Shown here piece by piece: positions 8,521 through 16,349 of a DNA stretch of 64,000 bases (positions within the stretch are counted from its first letter, which is position 1; every line of letters begins with the position of its first letter). A program made the translations under genes and the position numbers. The stretch comes from Bacteroides sp. Lineage in GTDB: Bacteria > Bacteroidota > Bacteroidia > Bacteroidales > Bacteroidaceae. The notes beneath the pieces were generated by a model. The model had not been told where the DNA came from, did not search any database, and saw only the letters and a list, made by a program, of their open reading frames with translations. The stretch covers positions 1 to 64,000 of the forward strand of contig NZ_JASLER010000083.1 in assembly GCF_030151085.1 (NCBI RefSeq). The letters are read 5' to 3'.

Positions 8521-9425
8521 ATAGCCTCTACCGGTTCGTCTTTTAAGCAAGCAACGTATTTCTCTAAAATGATAGTCGGCTGGTAGGAAAGTTTAGCTTT
8601 GCGCAAACCTTCAATACCTAAATCTTCTTCCCGGTTGATGTAAGTGTACTGTTCGGGGATGTGGTTGGCAAATTCGTAATTTATCATAGCGTAGGCACCA
8701 TCAATGCTGGTGTCAGCTTTTTCTACACTTATGCCGAATGTATCTTGGTTGATGGGCATGCCAAATGTGAAGGCAACAATCTTGCCGTCTACATGGAGAA
8801 TACCACCTGTCAGACCCAGTTCGTCAAAATTATGGAGGGCATAAATCAGTGCACGGCGTTCATTGCCTGTACCTTCGTGTTGATCGCAATTGTTGGCTTT
8901 GCACCATTCGGCTTCCAAGTCGAGACACTCCTGAATGAGATCGGGTGTGATAGGAGCATATTCGTAGTTATACGTTTTCTTGAACTTGTTTACATGGTTT
9001 CTCTTCGCCTGAAACCTCTTTCCGGAGAGTGTGGCAAGATCGGTACGCAGATAGATGTAATCTGCATAATCACGATCGGCTGTAAACTGGAATTGGTCAG
9101 GCATAAATGCCTCCAACTCTGAACACATCCCCGCACAAATACCCAATAAACAAAGAGGCTGTCCTTCCTGGCGGGCATCTTCTCTCAATGCTTCGAGTGC
9201 TTTCTCCAAATCACCGTTACCGATAGGCATCATATATACAAGTTCACTTTCGGCCCAGAACTTCAACAGAAGGAAGCCGTCTTGTATGGCAAACTTGGTA
9301 TTGTATAAAAAACGCCAGCTACAAAGATTGGAGAATGAAAGGTCACAATTCTGCCTTGGACTGTTTAGTGTATATGAAGTGATGAGTTCTTTGTCTTTTA
9401 ACTCAATATCTTTAAATGGAATCAT
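8511..9425 (-). CDS. DUF2156 / phosphatidylglycerol lysyltransferase C-terminal domain protein
   Basis: 304-residue soluble protein made of two GNAT-like lobes, corresponding to the cytoplasmic DUF2156 domain of MprF-type aminoacyl-phosphatidylglycerol synthases. There is no membrane flippase part. Recognisable are FSNLCSWR near residue 30, KRFQAKRNHVNKFKKTY near 135-150, GGILHVDGKIVAFTFG near 205, and the C-terminal NREEDLGIEGLRKAKLSYQP. The substrate is unknown; an aminoacyl or peptidyl transfer role is only a family inference. It lies upstream of the GNAT gene on the same strand. Confidence 0.85.
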   Translation of the reverse strand: MIPFKDIELKDKELITSYTLNSPRQNCDLSFSNLCSWRFLYNTKFAIQDGFLLLKFWAESELVYMMPIGNGDLEKALEALREDARQEGQPLCLLGICAGMCSELEAFMPDQFQFTADRDYADYIYLRTDLATLSGKRFQAKRNHVNKFKKTYNYEYAPITPDLIQECLDLEAEWCKANNCDQHEGTGNERRALIYALHNFDELGLTGGILHVDGKIVAFTFGMPINQDTFGISVEKADTSIDGAYAMINYEFANHIPEQYTYINREEDLGIEGLRKAKLSYQPTIILEKYVACLKDEPVEAIKW

Positions 9426-9476
9426 AAGTCGATTTTAATAGTTCTAATTATAGATAACAAAAATAGAAAGATTTTG

Positions 9477-10172
9477 TTAGAGTAGCCCCAATAATCTTAA
9501 AATTGTTGGAGTAAACAGAGCGGTAAAGATTCCATTCAGAGTCAGACCGAGACTTGCGAATGCTCCATATTTACTGCTGATATCCATTGCCGTTGATGTT
9601 CCTACCGCATGCGCTGCCGCTCCCAAGGAGAGACCTTGTGCCATGGGGCTGCCAATACGGGTTAGTTTCATGGTCTTGATTCCCAGGATACCTCCCAGCA
9701 AACCGACGCAAACCACGACCGCTGCCGTCAGCGAGGGAATACCTCCTAAGGTTTTGGTCACTTCCATTGCTATGGGTGTAGTAACGGATTTGGGTGCCAG
9801 TGAATAGATTATTTCGTCGGAAGCTCCCATCCATTTGGCGATAAGCACCACAGAGACAACACCTACAATGCAACCGGCCAATTGTGAAAGCAATATGGGG
9901 AGTAATTGCTTTTTTATAGTCTCCAGTTGGAGGTACAAAGGCACTCCTAGGGCGACTACTGCCGGTTTGAGCCAGAACTCTATCAGATGTCCACCTTTAT
10001 CGTATGTCTCATAACTGATATTTGCCATCTTCAAAAAGATGATGAGAACGGCAATTGTCAGCAGGATGGGGTTGAGTAACATTATCCCTGTCTTCTTTTG
10101 CAATACTTTGGCAAAGAAGAATATCCCGAAAGTGATAGCTAACAGGAAAAATTCATTTTCAAAGAAACTCAT
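9477..10172 (-). CDS. lrgB: LrgB family membrane protein
   Basis: 231-residue polytopic protein with about six hydrophobic segments and the LrgB/CidB signature SLAPKSVTTPIAMEVTKTLGG near residue 125 and HAVGTSTAMD near 188. Members work with LrgA/CidA and have been linked to autolysis control and, in other lineages, pyruvate or glycolate transport. Its start overlaps the lrgA stop by 4 bp, so the two are translationally coupled. Confidence 0.93.
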   Translation of the reverse strand: MSFFENEFFLLAITFGIFFFAKVLQKKTGIMLLNPILLTIAVLIIFLKMANISYETYDKGGHLIEFWLKPAVVALGVPLYLQLETIKKQLLPILLSQLAGCIVGVVSVVLIAKWMGASDEIIYSLAPKSVTTPIAMEVTKTLGGIPSLTAAVVVCVGLLGGILGIKTMKLTRIGSPMAQGLSLGAAAHAVGTSTAMDISSKYGAFASLGLTLNGIFTALFTPTILRLLGLL

Positions 10173-10507
10173 TTGATTTTACGTGTTAATTGGTGAACCC
10201 ATCCGGTGACTACAAGCACCAGCAGGGTACTAACTGTTGAGGCTATGACAATTGGCCAGAATTCAGCAGCGATAATGTCGAAATAGAGCATGAGGGCTAC
10301 ACCGGGCGGTATGAAAAAGAAGCCCAGATTAGCAACCAGGAAGTCGGACATACCCTGCACCCAATGCAGTTTTATCCAACCCAATTTCAAGAAGAGGGTG
10401 AGTAACAGCATCCCTATGATGCTGGACGGTAGCTTAATACCTGTAATAAAAACAATCAATTCACCCAAAGCTAAACATCCGAAGAGGATGGCGCACTGAC
10501 GGATCAT
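10169..10507 (-). CDS. lrgA: CidA/LrgA family holin-like protein
   Basis: 112 residues with four hydrophobic segments and the family blocks LPSSIIGMLLLTLFL near residue 26 and LGFFFIPPGVALM near 63. This is the usual partner of LrgB and the first gene of a two-gene minus-strand operon. A minus-strand -7 box TAACTTTG is present at 10547-10554, 40 bp upstream. No LytSR-type regulator is adjacent. Confidence 0.93.
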   Translation of the reverse strand: MIRQCAILFGCLALGELIVFITGIKLPSSIIGMLLLTLFLKLGWIKLHWVQGMSDFLVANLGFFFIPPGVALMLYFDIIAAEFWPIVIASTVSTLLVLVVTGWVHQLTRKIK

Positions 10508-10546
10508 AATACTATTATTATACCTATGTTATTTTTGAAAACGTTG

Positions 10547-10554
10547 CAAAGTTA
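10547..10554 (-). promoter_or_regulatory. -7 box of the lrgA-lrgB operon
   Basis: Read on the minus strand this is TAACTTTG, matching TAnnTTTG, 40 bp upstream of lrgA. No TTTG -33 box was found at the ideal spacing. Confidence 0.45.
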
Positions 10555-10684
10555 GGTATTCTCTTCTTTGCTTGTTACAGCTTCGAGAACTATTTTTATG
10601 AAACAGTACAATACAGGTATTTGTTTTTTAATTCCTGTTTTAGTTAAAATTGAATCCTTTCTGAATTTAGTTTTACTTGCATAT

Positions 10685-10787
10685 TTGCTCTCATGCTCTC
10701 ATAGATGCACTGTATCTCCCTATTCATCATTGTTTGAGACATGATAGCAACTATGATAGCAGGTATGAGGGCAACTTTTGCTCTCAT
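10685..10787. repeat. Imperfect inverted and direct repeats of GCTCTCAT/ATGATAGC
   Basis: GCTCTCAT occurs twice in tandem at 10687-10702 and again near 10780. Its inverted relatives ATGATAGC (twice, 13 bp apart) and ATGAGGGC lie at 10741-10771. The left block can pair imperfectly with 10751-10774. Alternatively ATGAGGGCAA can pair with TTGCTCTCAT just downstream to make a 10-bp hairpin with a very short loop (about 10764-10787). No gene overlaps it. Confidence 0.6.
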
Positions 10788-10858
10788 ATGTAAATTGGTT
10801 AAATGTTACTTTAATTGTTTGTTTATCAGCTTTTTAATGTGTAGAGGGAAAGAACGTA

Positions 10859-10918
10859 TTTCGTGTCAACATGAAACAAATTTCGTGTTAACACGAAGTT
10901 AATATCGTGCAAACACGT
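10859..10918. repeat. Array of three palindromes at an exact 22-bp step (CGTGT/ACACG type)
   Basis: Three imperfect palindromes have centres at 10867.5, 10889.5 and 10911.5, so both steps are 22 bp. The middle one is perfect over 16 bp (TTCGTGTTAACACGAA, 10882-10897). The first has one mismatch (TTTCGTGT..ACATGAAA) and the third keeps CGTG..CACG. The array sits in the gap between lrgA and the structured RNA and overlaps no gene. Confidence 0.85.
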
Positions 10919-11293
10919 TATTTATTCCCTGTAAGCTCAGTGTTGAGCGTCTAAAACTACGGTCATTGATACGCCATGCACCTGTATTTGTTCTGTAAAA
11001 GCAATATGTTTGTTATATTAAACTTCTAAGACTATTAGAAGATTACATTAATGATCCTATCTATTTACATACGTGAATCAATTCATTCTCATTAGAGGGC
11101 TTATCAGTTCACAATAGTGGATACTTAATAGAATAACGCCTTTGTTGTATAAAGTATTGAAGGTTAATAAGATCAATGAACTTGCAGAAGAGGAGAAATG
11201 CTTGTGCTTTTGTGCTCAACTTGCCTTTAGTATCCATGTTAAGAAGAATGGAATTATTTATTGCAAAAAGGTGACACTTAATAAAAAAAGGTT

Positions 11294-11301
11294 TATATTT
11301 G
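11294..11301 (+). promoter_or_regulatory. -7 box upstream of the structured leader of the secreted-protein cluster
   Basis: TATATTTG matches TAnnTTTG. A start about 6-8 bp downstream would give a leader of roughly 300 nt before the ATG at 11609, covering the whole folded region. No TTTG -33 box is at the ideal distance. Confidence 0.5.
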
Positions 11302-11389
11302 CGGCATAGTCTTGTAAACTATAGCGAGAGTTTAAGATATAAAGACTATTAAATTTGAAAAAACGCAAGAAGCGAAAAGTTATTATCCG

Positions 11390-11560
11390 CCTATTCGGAA
11401 TCTGGTAAATTCAAAGGTCGTAGGATAATAGCAACAGTTTTCTTCACGTCTATGTTATATATAGGCGTGAGGACTGTTGTCTATTTACGACCATGGGTTT
11501 TACCAGAACCTCGAATAGGAAATAGATATTAACAGTCCTCGCGCTTTCTTTATATATAAC
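11390..11560 (+). ncRNA. Candidate structured RNA/leader: rod-like fold with a competing 3' arm
   Basis: Nested perfect helices pair as follows: CCTATTCG (11390-11397) with 11512-11519; CTGGTAAA (11402-11409) with 11499-11506; GGTCGTA (11416-11422) with 11486-11492; AATAG+CAACAG (11427-11437) with 11474-11485; and a terminal 13-bp stem 11441-11453/11461-11473. Together they form a ~130-nt rod with small internal loops. Just 3', 11531-11560 is complementary to 11454-11478 (10 bp, one G:U, 3 bp, a bulge, then 10 bp), so the apical stem and this alternative duplex exclude each other. There is no T-run. It may be a cis-acting leader of the PEGA gene or a free sRNA; a 6S-like RNA cannot be excluded. 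Confidence 0.6.
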
Positions 11561-11608
11561 AAACTCCGCCCCAAGAGGACAGACGGAAGAAATTTAGAAA
11601 AACACACG

Positions 11609-12955
11609 ATGGCAAACAAAATTTTTAAGCCTTTGTTGTTCGTCGGCAGTCTGTTATGTCTGCTCTTACTTCCACAGTCTGTGACGGGGCAAAACAAAAT
11701 CCAGATTACTTCCTTTCATCGTATGGAAACAGATGTTACAGCACGTGTTGCTGCTCCTAAGAAAGACCAAAATGGCGAAGTCTGTGCGTTAATCCGTATT
11801 GTTACTACGGAGAAGAATTTTATGTTCGAACCCGATGCACTGGGCATTGTTGCGCGTGAAAATAAGCCCGGTGAGATTTGGCTTTATGTGCCTCGTGGTT
11901 CACGGCGCATCTCTATTATGCATGATAAATACGGAGTATTGCGTAACTATTTTTATCCCGATATTATAGACAAGGCAACCGTTTATGAAATGGAAATCAG
12001 TGCCGGTGATGCAGTTAAGGCAGCTACAGTGGATACGAATATGCAGTTACTTGTGATGCGCCCCGAACCGGCGAATGCCGGTATTTACATTGATGATGAA
12101 AAAATGCCTACTGAGATGGGGTTATTTACTGCTACCATGAAGAAAGGCACACATACCTATCGGGTGGAAGCTCCCATGTACGCTCCCGAAGCAGGTATTA
12201 TAGACTTGGGTAGCGAACAGAAAATAATGAGTGTCACCTTGAACCCTCGATTCGGTTATCTGGAAGTGTTTTCTTTGCCCGAACAAGATGCTAGGGTGTA
12301 TATCGATAGTGTGCAAGTGGGTGTTACTCCTTATAAAAGTGATCGTATGCCGTTACGTGATTACCATATCAGTGTAGAGAAGGATTTCTTCTTTCCGATT
12401 GACAGCCTCGTTACGATTGTTGCAGGAGAGACGAAGATATTAACCTGTAATATGGTGTCCACTATCAAGCCACGTGCTCCTCGTCGTATGCTAGTAATGG
12501 CAGATATGGGGTATCAATCGTCACAAATATCCTATGGTGGAATGATAGGATTTGTTCGTGAGAATGGTGCGTACATTCGTTTCCGTAGCGATTTCGGTTC
12601 TGTATCTACCGATTTGGAATGTAATGATACAGGAACTTTGATTTCGGGTGGTGAGGGCAAACCTTATTATAAAAAAGGAATGGAATATAAATCGCGTATG
12701 TCTGTTGTCGCCGGTTATCTTCGCCATCTGTGGAAACCGCTTTACTGTTATGTCGGCGCAGGCTATGGACAACGGTCTCTTGCTTGGGAAACTGTAGATG
12801 GAGAGTTGGTTAAGAATATTGACCATTCAGCAGTCGGGGTGGCAGGTGAAGCAGGACTTCTGCTGAATGTTGGCAAGTTTGCCGTCTCCGTAGGATATCA
12901 CACCGTGAATTTAAAGAATCATGAGCTTGGAGCCAGTGTTGGCATCATGTTTTGA
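11609..12955 (+). CDS. Exported PEGA-domain protein with C-terminal barrel-like region
   Basis: 448 residues. The signal peptide (about 1-29) ends in VTGQ-N. Two consecutive PEGA-like beta modules are visible: about 145-212 (AGIYIDDEKMPTEMGLFTATMKKGTH) and 213-277 (ARVYIDSVQVGVTPYKSDRMPLRDYHISV). PEGA modules are found in surface-layer and envelope proteins and may bind glycan or protein partners. Residues ~297-448 are Tyr/Gly-rich amphipathic strands ending in GASVGIMF, like a small outer-membrane beta-barrel. It is the first gene of a seven-gene exported-protein cluster and has a long structured leader. The specific function is unknown. Confidence 0.8.
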   Translation: MANKIFKPLLFVGSLLCLLLLPQSVTGQNKIQITSFHRMETDVTARVAAPKKDQNGEVCALIRIVTTEKNFMFEPDALGIVARENKPGEIWLYVPRGSRRISIMHDKYGVLRNYFYPDIIDKATVYEMEISAGDAVKAATVDTNMQLLVMRPEPANAGIYIDDEKMPTEMGLFTATMKKGTHTYRVEAPMYAPEAGIIDLGSEQKIMSVTLNPRFGYLEVFSLPEQDARVYIDSVQVGVTPYKSDRMPLRDYHISVEKDFFFPIDSLVTIVAGETKILTCNMVSTIKPRAPRRMLVMADMGYQSSQISYGGMIGFVRENGAYIRFRSDFGSVSTDLECNDTGTLISGGEGKPYYKKGMEYKSRMSVVAGYLRHLWKPLYCYVGAGYGQRSLAWETVDGELVKNIDHSAVGVAGEAGLLLNVGKFAVSVGYHTVNLKNHELGASVGIMF

Positions 12956-13004
12956 TCAGGCTTCAATTGATTCTTAATCAGATTTCAACCAACTTTTAAT
13001 AAAT

Positions 13005-14333
13005 ATGCATAACAAGATTTTACTTTTCACATGTGGCTTGTTGCTGCTTTGTTTTTCCGGTTGCAGCAAAGACTCTACGCCTGAGAATGAGATGCCGACA
13101 CTGACTACCGGTGAGGCTACCGCTATTAGCCGGAAGACGGCGACTATTTTCGGCACTATTTCAGTGCCCGAAGGTTCGGAAGTCAAAAATTGCGGCTTCC
13201 TCTACTCTACAGTTTCTTCATTGCCTGAGGCTGATACGAAAACGGTAGCCATCACCCTGCAAGGAGTGTCCGGTACTTATACGACTACCCTAACGGGGCT
13301 CGTACCGAACACGAAATATTACTATTGTCTCTATGCCAACAGTGGATATACCACAACCCGTAGTAGTGTACGTGAATTTACCACTGCCACCGACGGAGTT
13401 CCCGCTTTGGAAACCACTACTTCCGTTTCGGCAACGGAAACTTCGTTGACTGTAGCTAGCAAAATTTCGGATGACGGAGGCAATGATGTGCAGAAGTTCG
13501 GCTTCACCTATAAAGTGAGCGGTTCTGCTGACACGGAGAAGATGGTGGAAGCGGCGAGTAAAGAGGGTGACGGCAGATACACGTTCACCATTACCGGACT
13601 GACTGCAGAGACGAGCTATGAAGTGCGTGCGTTTGCAACGAATGCGAAGGGGACGGGATATGGAGAAAAAATAACGTTGATAACTGGAAAACGTTCCATA
13701 CCACAGTTGGAAGATGTCAGCGTTAGCGAGATAGGAGAAGATGCTGCTATGTTGCAGAGTAAAATCCTTAGCAATGGGGGACATGAAATAACGAAATATG
13801 GTTTCGTTTACAGCAGTGGTGAGACCGGGCAGGAAGTACAAGTGGAGGTAACGGAAATGGATACCGATAAGACGTTCCGCTTGTTGTTGTCTAAATTGGC
13901 TGCGGCTACAACCTATAATATCCGTGCGTATGCAACGAACTCTTCGGGTACAGCTTATAGTAAGAGCCAATCTTTCACGACACTGACCAAAGAATCGCCT
14001 GTGGTGTCGTTGGAAGTGAGTACAGTTGAAGGCAATTCTGTAAAAGTAGGAGGTATTGTATCAAGTAGTGGAACAACACCTATTAAGGAGGTTGGTTTTT
14101 GCTGGAGCAAAGATAATGCAACGCCGACAATTGCTGACGGCAAGCTGACTTCCACGTTAGACGGAACTTCTTTCAATAGTACTATTACTGGACTGAAAGC
14201 GAAAACTACTTATCACATTCGTGCTTATGCTATTAATGAGGCGAGAGCCGGTTATAGTGAAGTTGTAACAATAACTACGCCAGAATCTAACGTACCGGAC
14301 ATTGATGATATTGAATCACCAGATAAAAACTAA
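13005..14333 (+). CDS. Lipoprotein with four tandem fibronectin type III-like modules
   Basis: 442 residues; lipobox LLLLCFSGC-S near residues 12-20. Four repeats of roughly 95-105 residues each end in a T.Y..RAYA.N..G..YS....F.T pattern, for example ETSYEVRAFATNAKGTGYGEK and TTYNIRAYATNSSGTAYSKS. This is the FN3-like arrangement common in Bacteroides surface lipoproteins. The C-terminal tail is short and acidic. No catalytic domain is visible; an adhesive or scaffolding role is inference. It lies 49 bp after the PEGA gene, and its stop directly abuts the ATG of the LRR lipoprotein. Confidence 0.82.
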   Translation: MHNKILLFTCGLLLLCFSGCSKDSTPENEMPTLTTGEATAISRKTATIFGTISVPEGSEVKNCGFLYSTVSSLPEADTKTVAITLQGVSGTYTTTLTGLVPNTKYYYCLYANSGYTTTRSSVREFTTATDGVPALETTTSVSATETSLTVASKISDDGGNDVQKFGFTYKVSGSADTEKMVEAASKEGDGRYTFTITGLTAETSYEVRAFATNAKGTGYGEKITLITGKRSIPQLEDVSVSEIGEDAAMLQSKILSNGGHEITKYGFVYSSGETGQEVQVEVTEMDTDKTFRLLLSKLAAATTYNIRAYATNSSGTAYSKSQSFTTLTKESPVVSLEVSTVEGNSVKVGGIVSSSGTTPIKEVGFCWSKDNATPTIADGKLTSTLDGTSFNSTITGLKAKTTYHIRAYAINEARAGYSEVVTITTPESNVPDIDDIESPDKN

Positions 14334-16298
14334 ATGATTATGAAGCGAATTACTTATCTATTAATATGTATCATCTCTCTTTTTTGGGGAGGATGTACAA
14401 GCCTTTTGGAAACTGATAGTGGACTTTTGAGAAATACCGCAACCAAAGTTGATAATCTGGAAACGATGGAAGTTACATTGGAGGTAGCAGGTACGTTGGC
14501 TGAAAAGATAGGAAATAAAAAAGATGCTATCTCAAAATTGATTGTTTCCGGACCTTTTGATGCTGATGATGTAACTACAATGAGGGCTTTGCCTAAATTG
14601 CAGGCTATTGATATGAAAGGAGTAAGATTGATGGAGTCTGATAAAAAATACAATGGTCGTGATTGGAGTTGGTCAATAAAGGAGAAAGCAATTACTGAAG
14701 AAATGTTCGCAGATTTAAAACTTATGGAAGTTGTTATTCCAAAGGATATAGAAATCATTGGTGGTAGAGCTTTTATGGGAACTGCTATTGAAACGATAGA
14801 GCTTCCAGAAGGAATAAAGTTGATTGATTATGAAGCTTTTGCCGGGTGTAGAAATCTTTTGAATATAATAATTCCGAAGAATGTTTTAACAATAGGTAAT
14901 GGCGCATTTATGAGCTGTTCGGCTTTAAATACAATTACTTTGCCCGAAGGATTAACAAGTATGGGAGGGACTGTTTTTAGCGGTTGTGGTTCTTTGACAA
15001 CTATAGATATTCCGGAAACTGTTACTGATATAGGGAATAATGCATTTAATAATTCTGGTCTCAAATCTATTACTATTCCGGAAAGTGTAACTGTCATACC
15101 GTCTGGCTGTTTTGTTTTTTGTGAATCGTTAGAGCTAGTGTCTATTTCATCTCATGTAACCACAATCGAAAGTGAAGCTTTTCGAAGTTGTACCTCATTA
15201 AAATCAATAATAATACCTGATAATGTTATCGAGATAGGTATGTCGGCTTTTTGGGATTGTACAGCTTTGGAAAGTATAATATTATCCGATAACATAAAAT
15301 GTATATCCAAATTAATGTTTAGAAATTGCTACGCTTTGAAATCAATTAGGTTACCGTCTAAATTGAAAAGCATCGGTGAACAGAGCTTTATATGTTGTAC
15401 TTCGTTGCGATATTTAGAAATCCCCGAATCTGTTACGTCTATTGAATATATGGCTTTTCAGGAAGATTATCATTTATATGCTATTGTCGTGAAAGGGCAT
15501 CCAGTTATCCAAAAGATTGTTGAATCTGATGCTAATACGCTCATTTATTTATCTGATCCGGATACGGACATAAATGCTTCTAATAAGAATGTAATCATTA
15601 ATGGGATGGCGCCATCTATTACCCTCAACAATAAGTTCGATTTCTTTTGTCCACAGACTTTCAAAACTCAGAAGATTACTTATACCCATGCATTCAATAG
15701 TAATAGTGGAGAGTATCCCATACCAGGAGAAGCGGCGGGTTGGGTAGGACTTTCACTACCTTTCACCGTGACAAATTTTGCTCATAAAGACGGTCGGGTA
15801 CTGGCTCCTTTTAATGCGGACATGCCGGATGCTAAACCTTTCTGGTTGCGTAAACTTACTGCTAATGGCTTTGAAAATGCAACAACCATGGAAGCTGGTG
15901 TGCCATACGTAATTGCCATGCCGCATAATGAACGGTATAACAGTGCGTATAATATAGAGGGAGAAGTTACCTTTATGGCGACAGATGTGACAAACGGAAT
16001 TGTTATTCCGGAAACAATCTATCAGAAGATGGATGGTCCACTGTTTGATTTCAATCCTAGTTATGGAAAGATAACGAAAAACGCTACAGCATTTGTGCTC
16101 AATACTTATGATTTTGTTGAAGGATGCAATTATGGCGGTACTTTCGTGCGCAATTTACGAGATACGAAACCTTTTGAAGCCTATGTCACCGCTAAGAGTA
16201 TGTCAGCCGACAGTCGTGCCTTCTTTGATATAGATGGTGGTACCAAGACTAGAAGTACCCGCACCATCGGAACTAAGCCAAGAATAGACGATATGTAA
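14334..16298 (+). CDS. BspA-like leucine-rich repeat (LRR_5) lipoprotein
   Basis: 654 residues. The lipobox SLFWGGC-T lies near residue 20. Residues ~130-375 contain about ten BspA-type repeats of 23-ish residues (pattern I..I..PE.V..IG..AF..C..L), as in KSIIIPDNVIEIGMSAFWDCTAL. A non-repeat domain of about 250 residues follows. BspA-type proteins of Bacteroidota and oral bacteria bind fibronectin and other host proteins. The ATG at 14334 abuts the upstream stop; a second ATG at 14340 (MKRITYLL) is an equally good start. The gene is visibly more AT-rich than its downstream neighbour. Confidence 0.88.
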   Translation: MIMKRITYLLICIISLFWGGCTSLLETDSGLLRNTATKVDNLETMEVTLEVAGTLAEKIGNKKDAISKLIVSGPFDADDVTTMRALPKLQAIDMKGVRLMESDKKYNGRDWSWSIKEKAITEEMFADLKLMEVVIPKDIEIIGGRAFMGTAIETIELPEGIKLIDYEAFAGCRNLLNIIIPKNVLTIGNGAFMSCSALNTITLPEGLTSMGGTVFSGCGSLTTIDIPETVTDIGNNAFNNSGLKSITIPESVTVIPSGCFVFCESLELVSISSHVTTIESEAFRSCTSLKSIIIPDNVIEIGMSAFWDCTALESIILSDNIKCISKLMFRNCYALKSIRLPSKLKSIGEQSFICCTSLRYLEIPESVTSIEYMAFQEDYHLYAIVVKGHPVIQKIVESDANTLIYLSDPDTDINASNKNVIINGMAPSITLNNKFDFFCPQTFKTQKITYTHAFNSNSGEYPIPGEAAGWVGLSLPFTVTNFAHKDGRVLAPFNADMPDAKPFWLRKLTANGFENATTMEAGVPYVIAMPHNERYNSAYNIEGEVTFMATDVTNGIVIPETIYQKMDGPLFDFNPSYGKITKNATAFVLNTYDFVEGCNYGGTFVRNLRDTKPFEAYVTAKSMSADSRAFFDIDGGTKTRSTRTIGTKPRIDDM

Positions 16299-16349
16299 TG
16301 GGAAAGGCAAAAGTTGTGTTTGATAACCTGTTTGAGTAAAATACAGAAA

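Larger units (their letters stand above)
10508..11608. other. 1.1-kb gene-free interval between lrgA and the PEGA gene
   Basis: The interval holds the lrgA -7 box, the GCTCTCAT repeats, the 22-bp palindrome array, a small hairpin CTTCTAA/TTAGAAG (11023-11041), a -7 box at 11294 and the structured RNA at 11390-11560. An open frame without ATG (11118-11309) is the only coding-like stretch, and I do not call it a gene. Confidence 0.7.

Noticed and set aside
11118..11309. 63-codon open frame (contains KINELAEEEKC) in the large gap
   Set aside because: No ATG or GTG start, no ribosome binding site, and it runs across the -7 box; possibly a fossil but not supportable as a gene.
11390..11560. Identification as 6S RNA or tmRNA
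   Set aside because: No tRNA-like end and no clear 6S central bubble; the rod has only small internal loops, so I left it as an unnamed structured RNA.
13290..13970. 226-residue minus-strand open frame antisense to the FN3 lipoprotein
   Set aside because: The coding strand has four clear FN3-like modules; the reverse frame shows no pattern.
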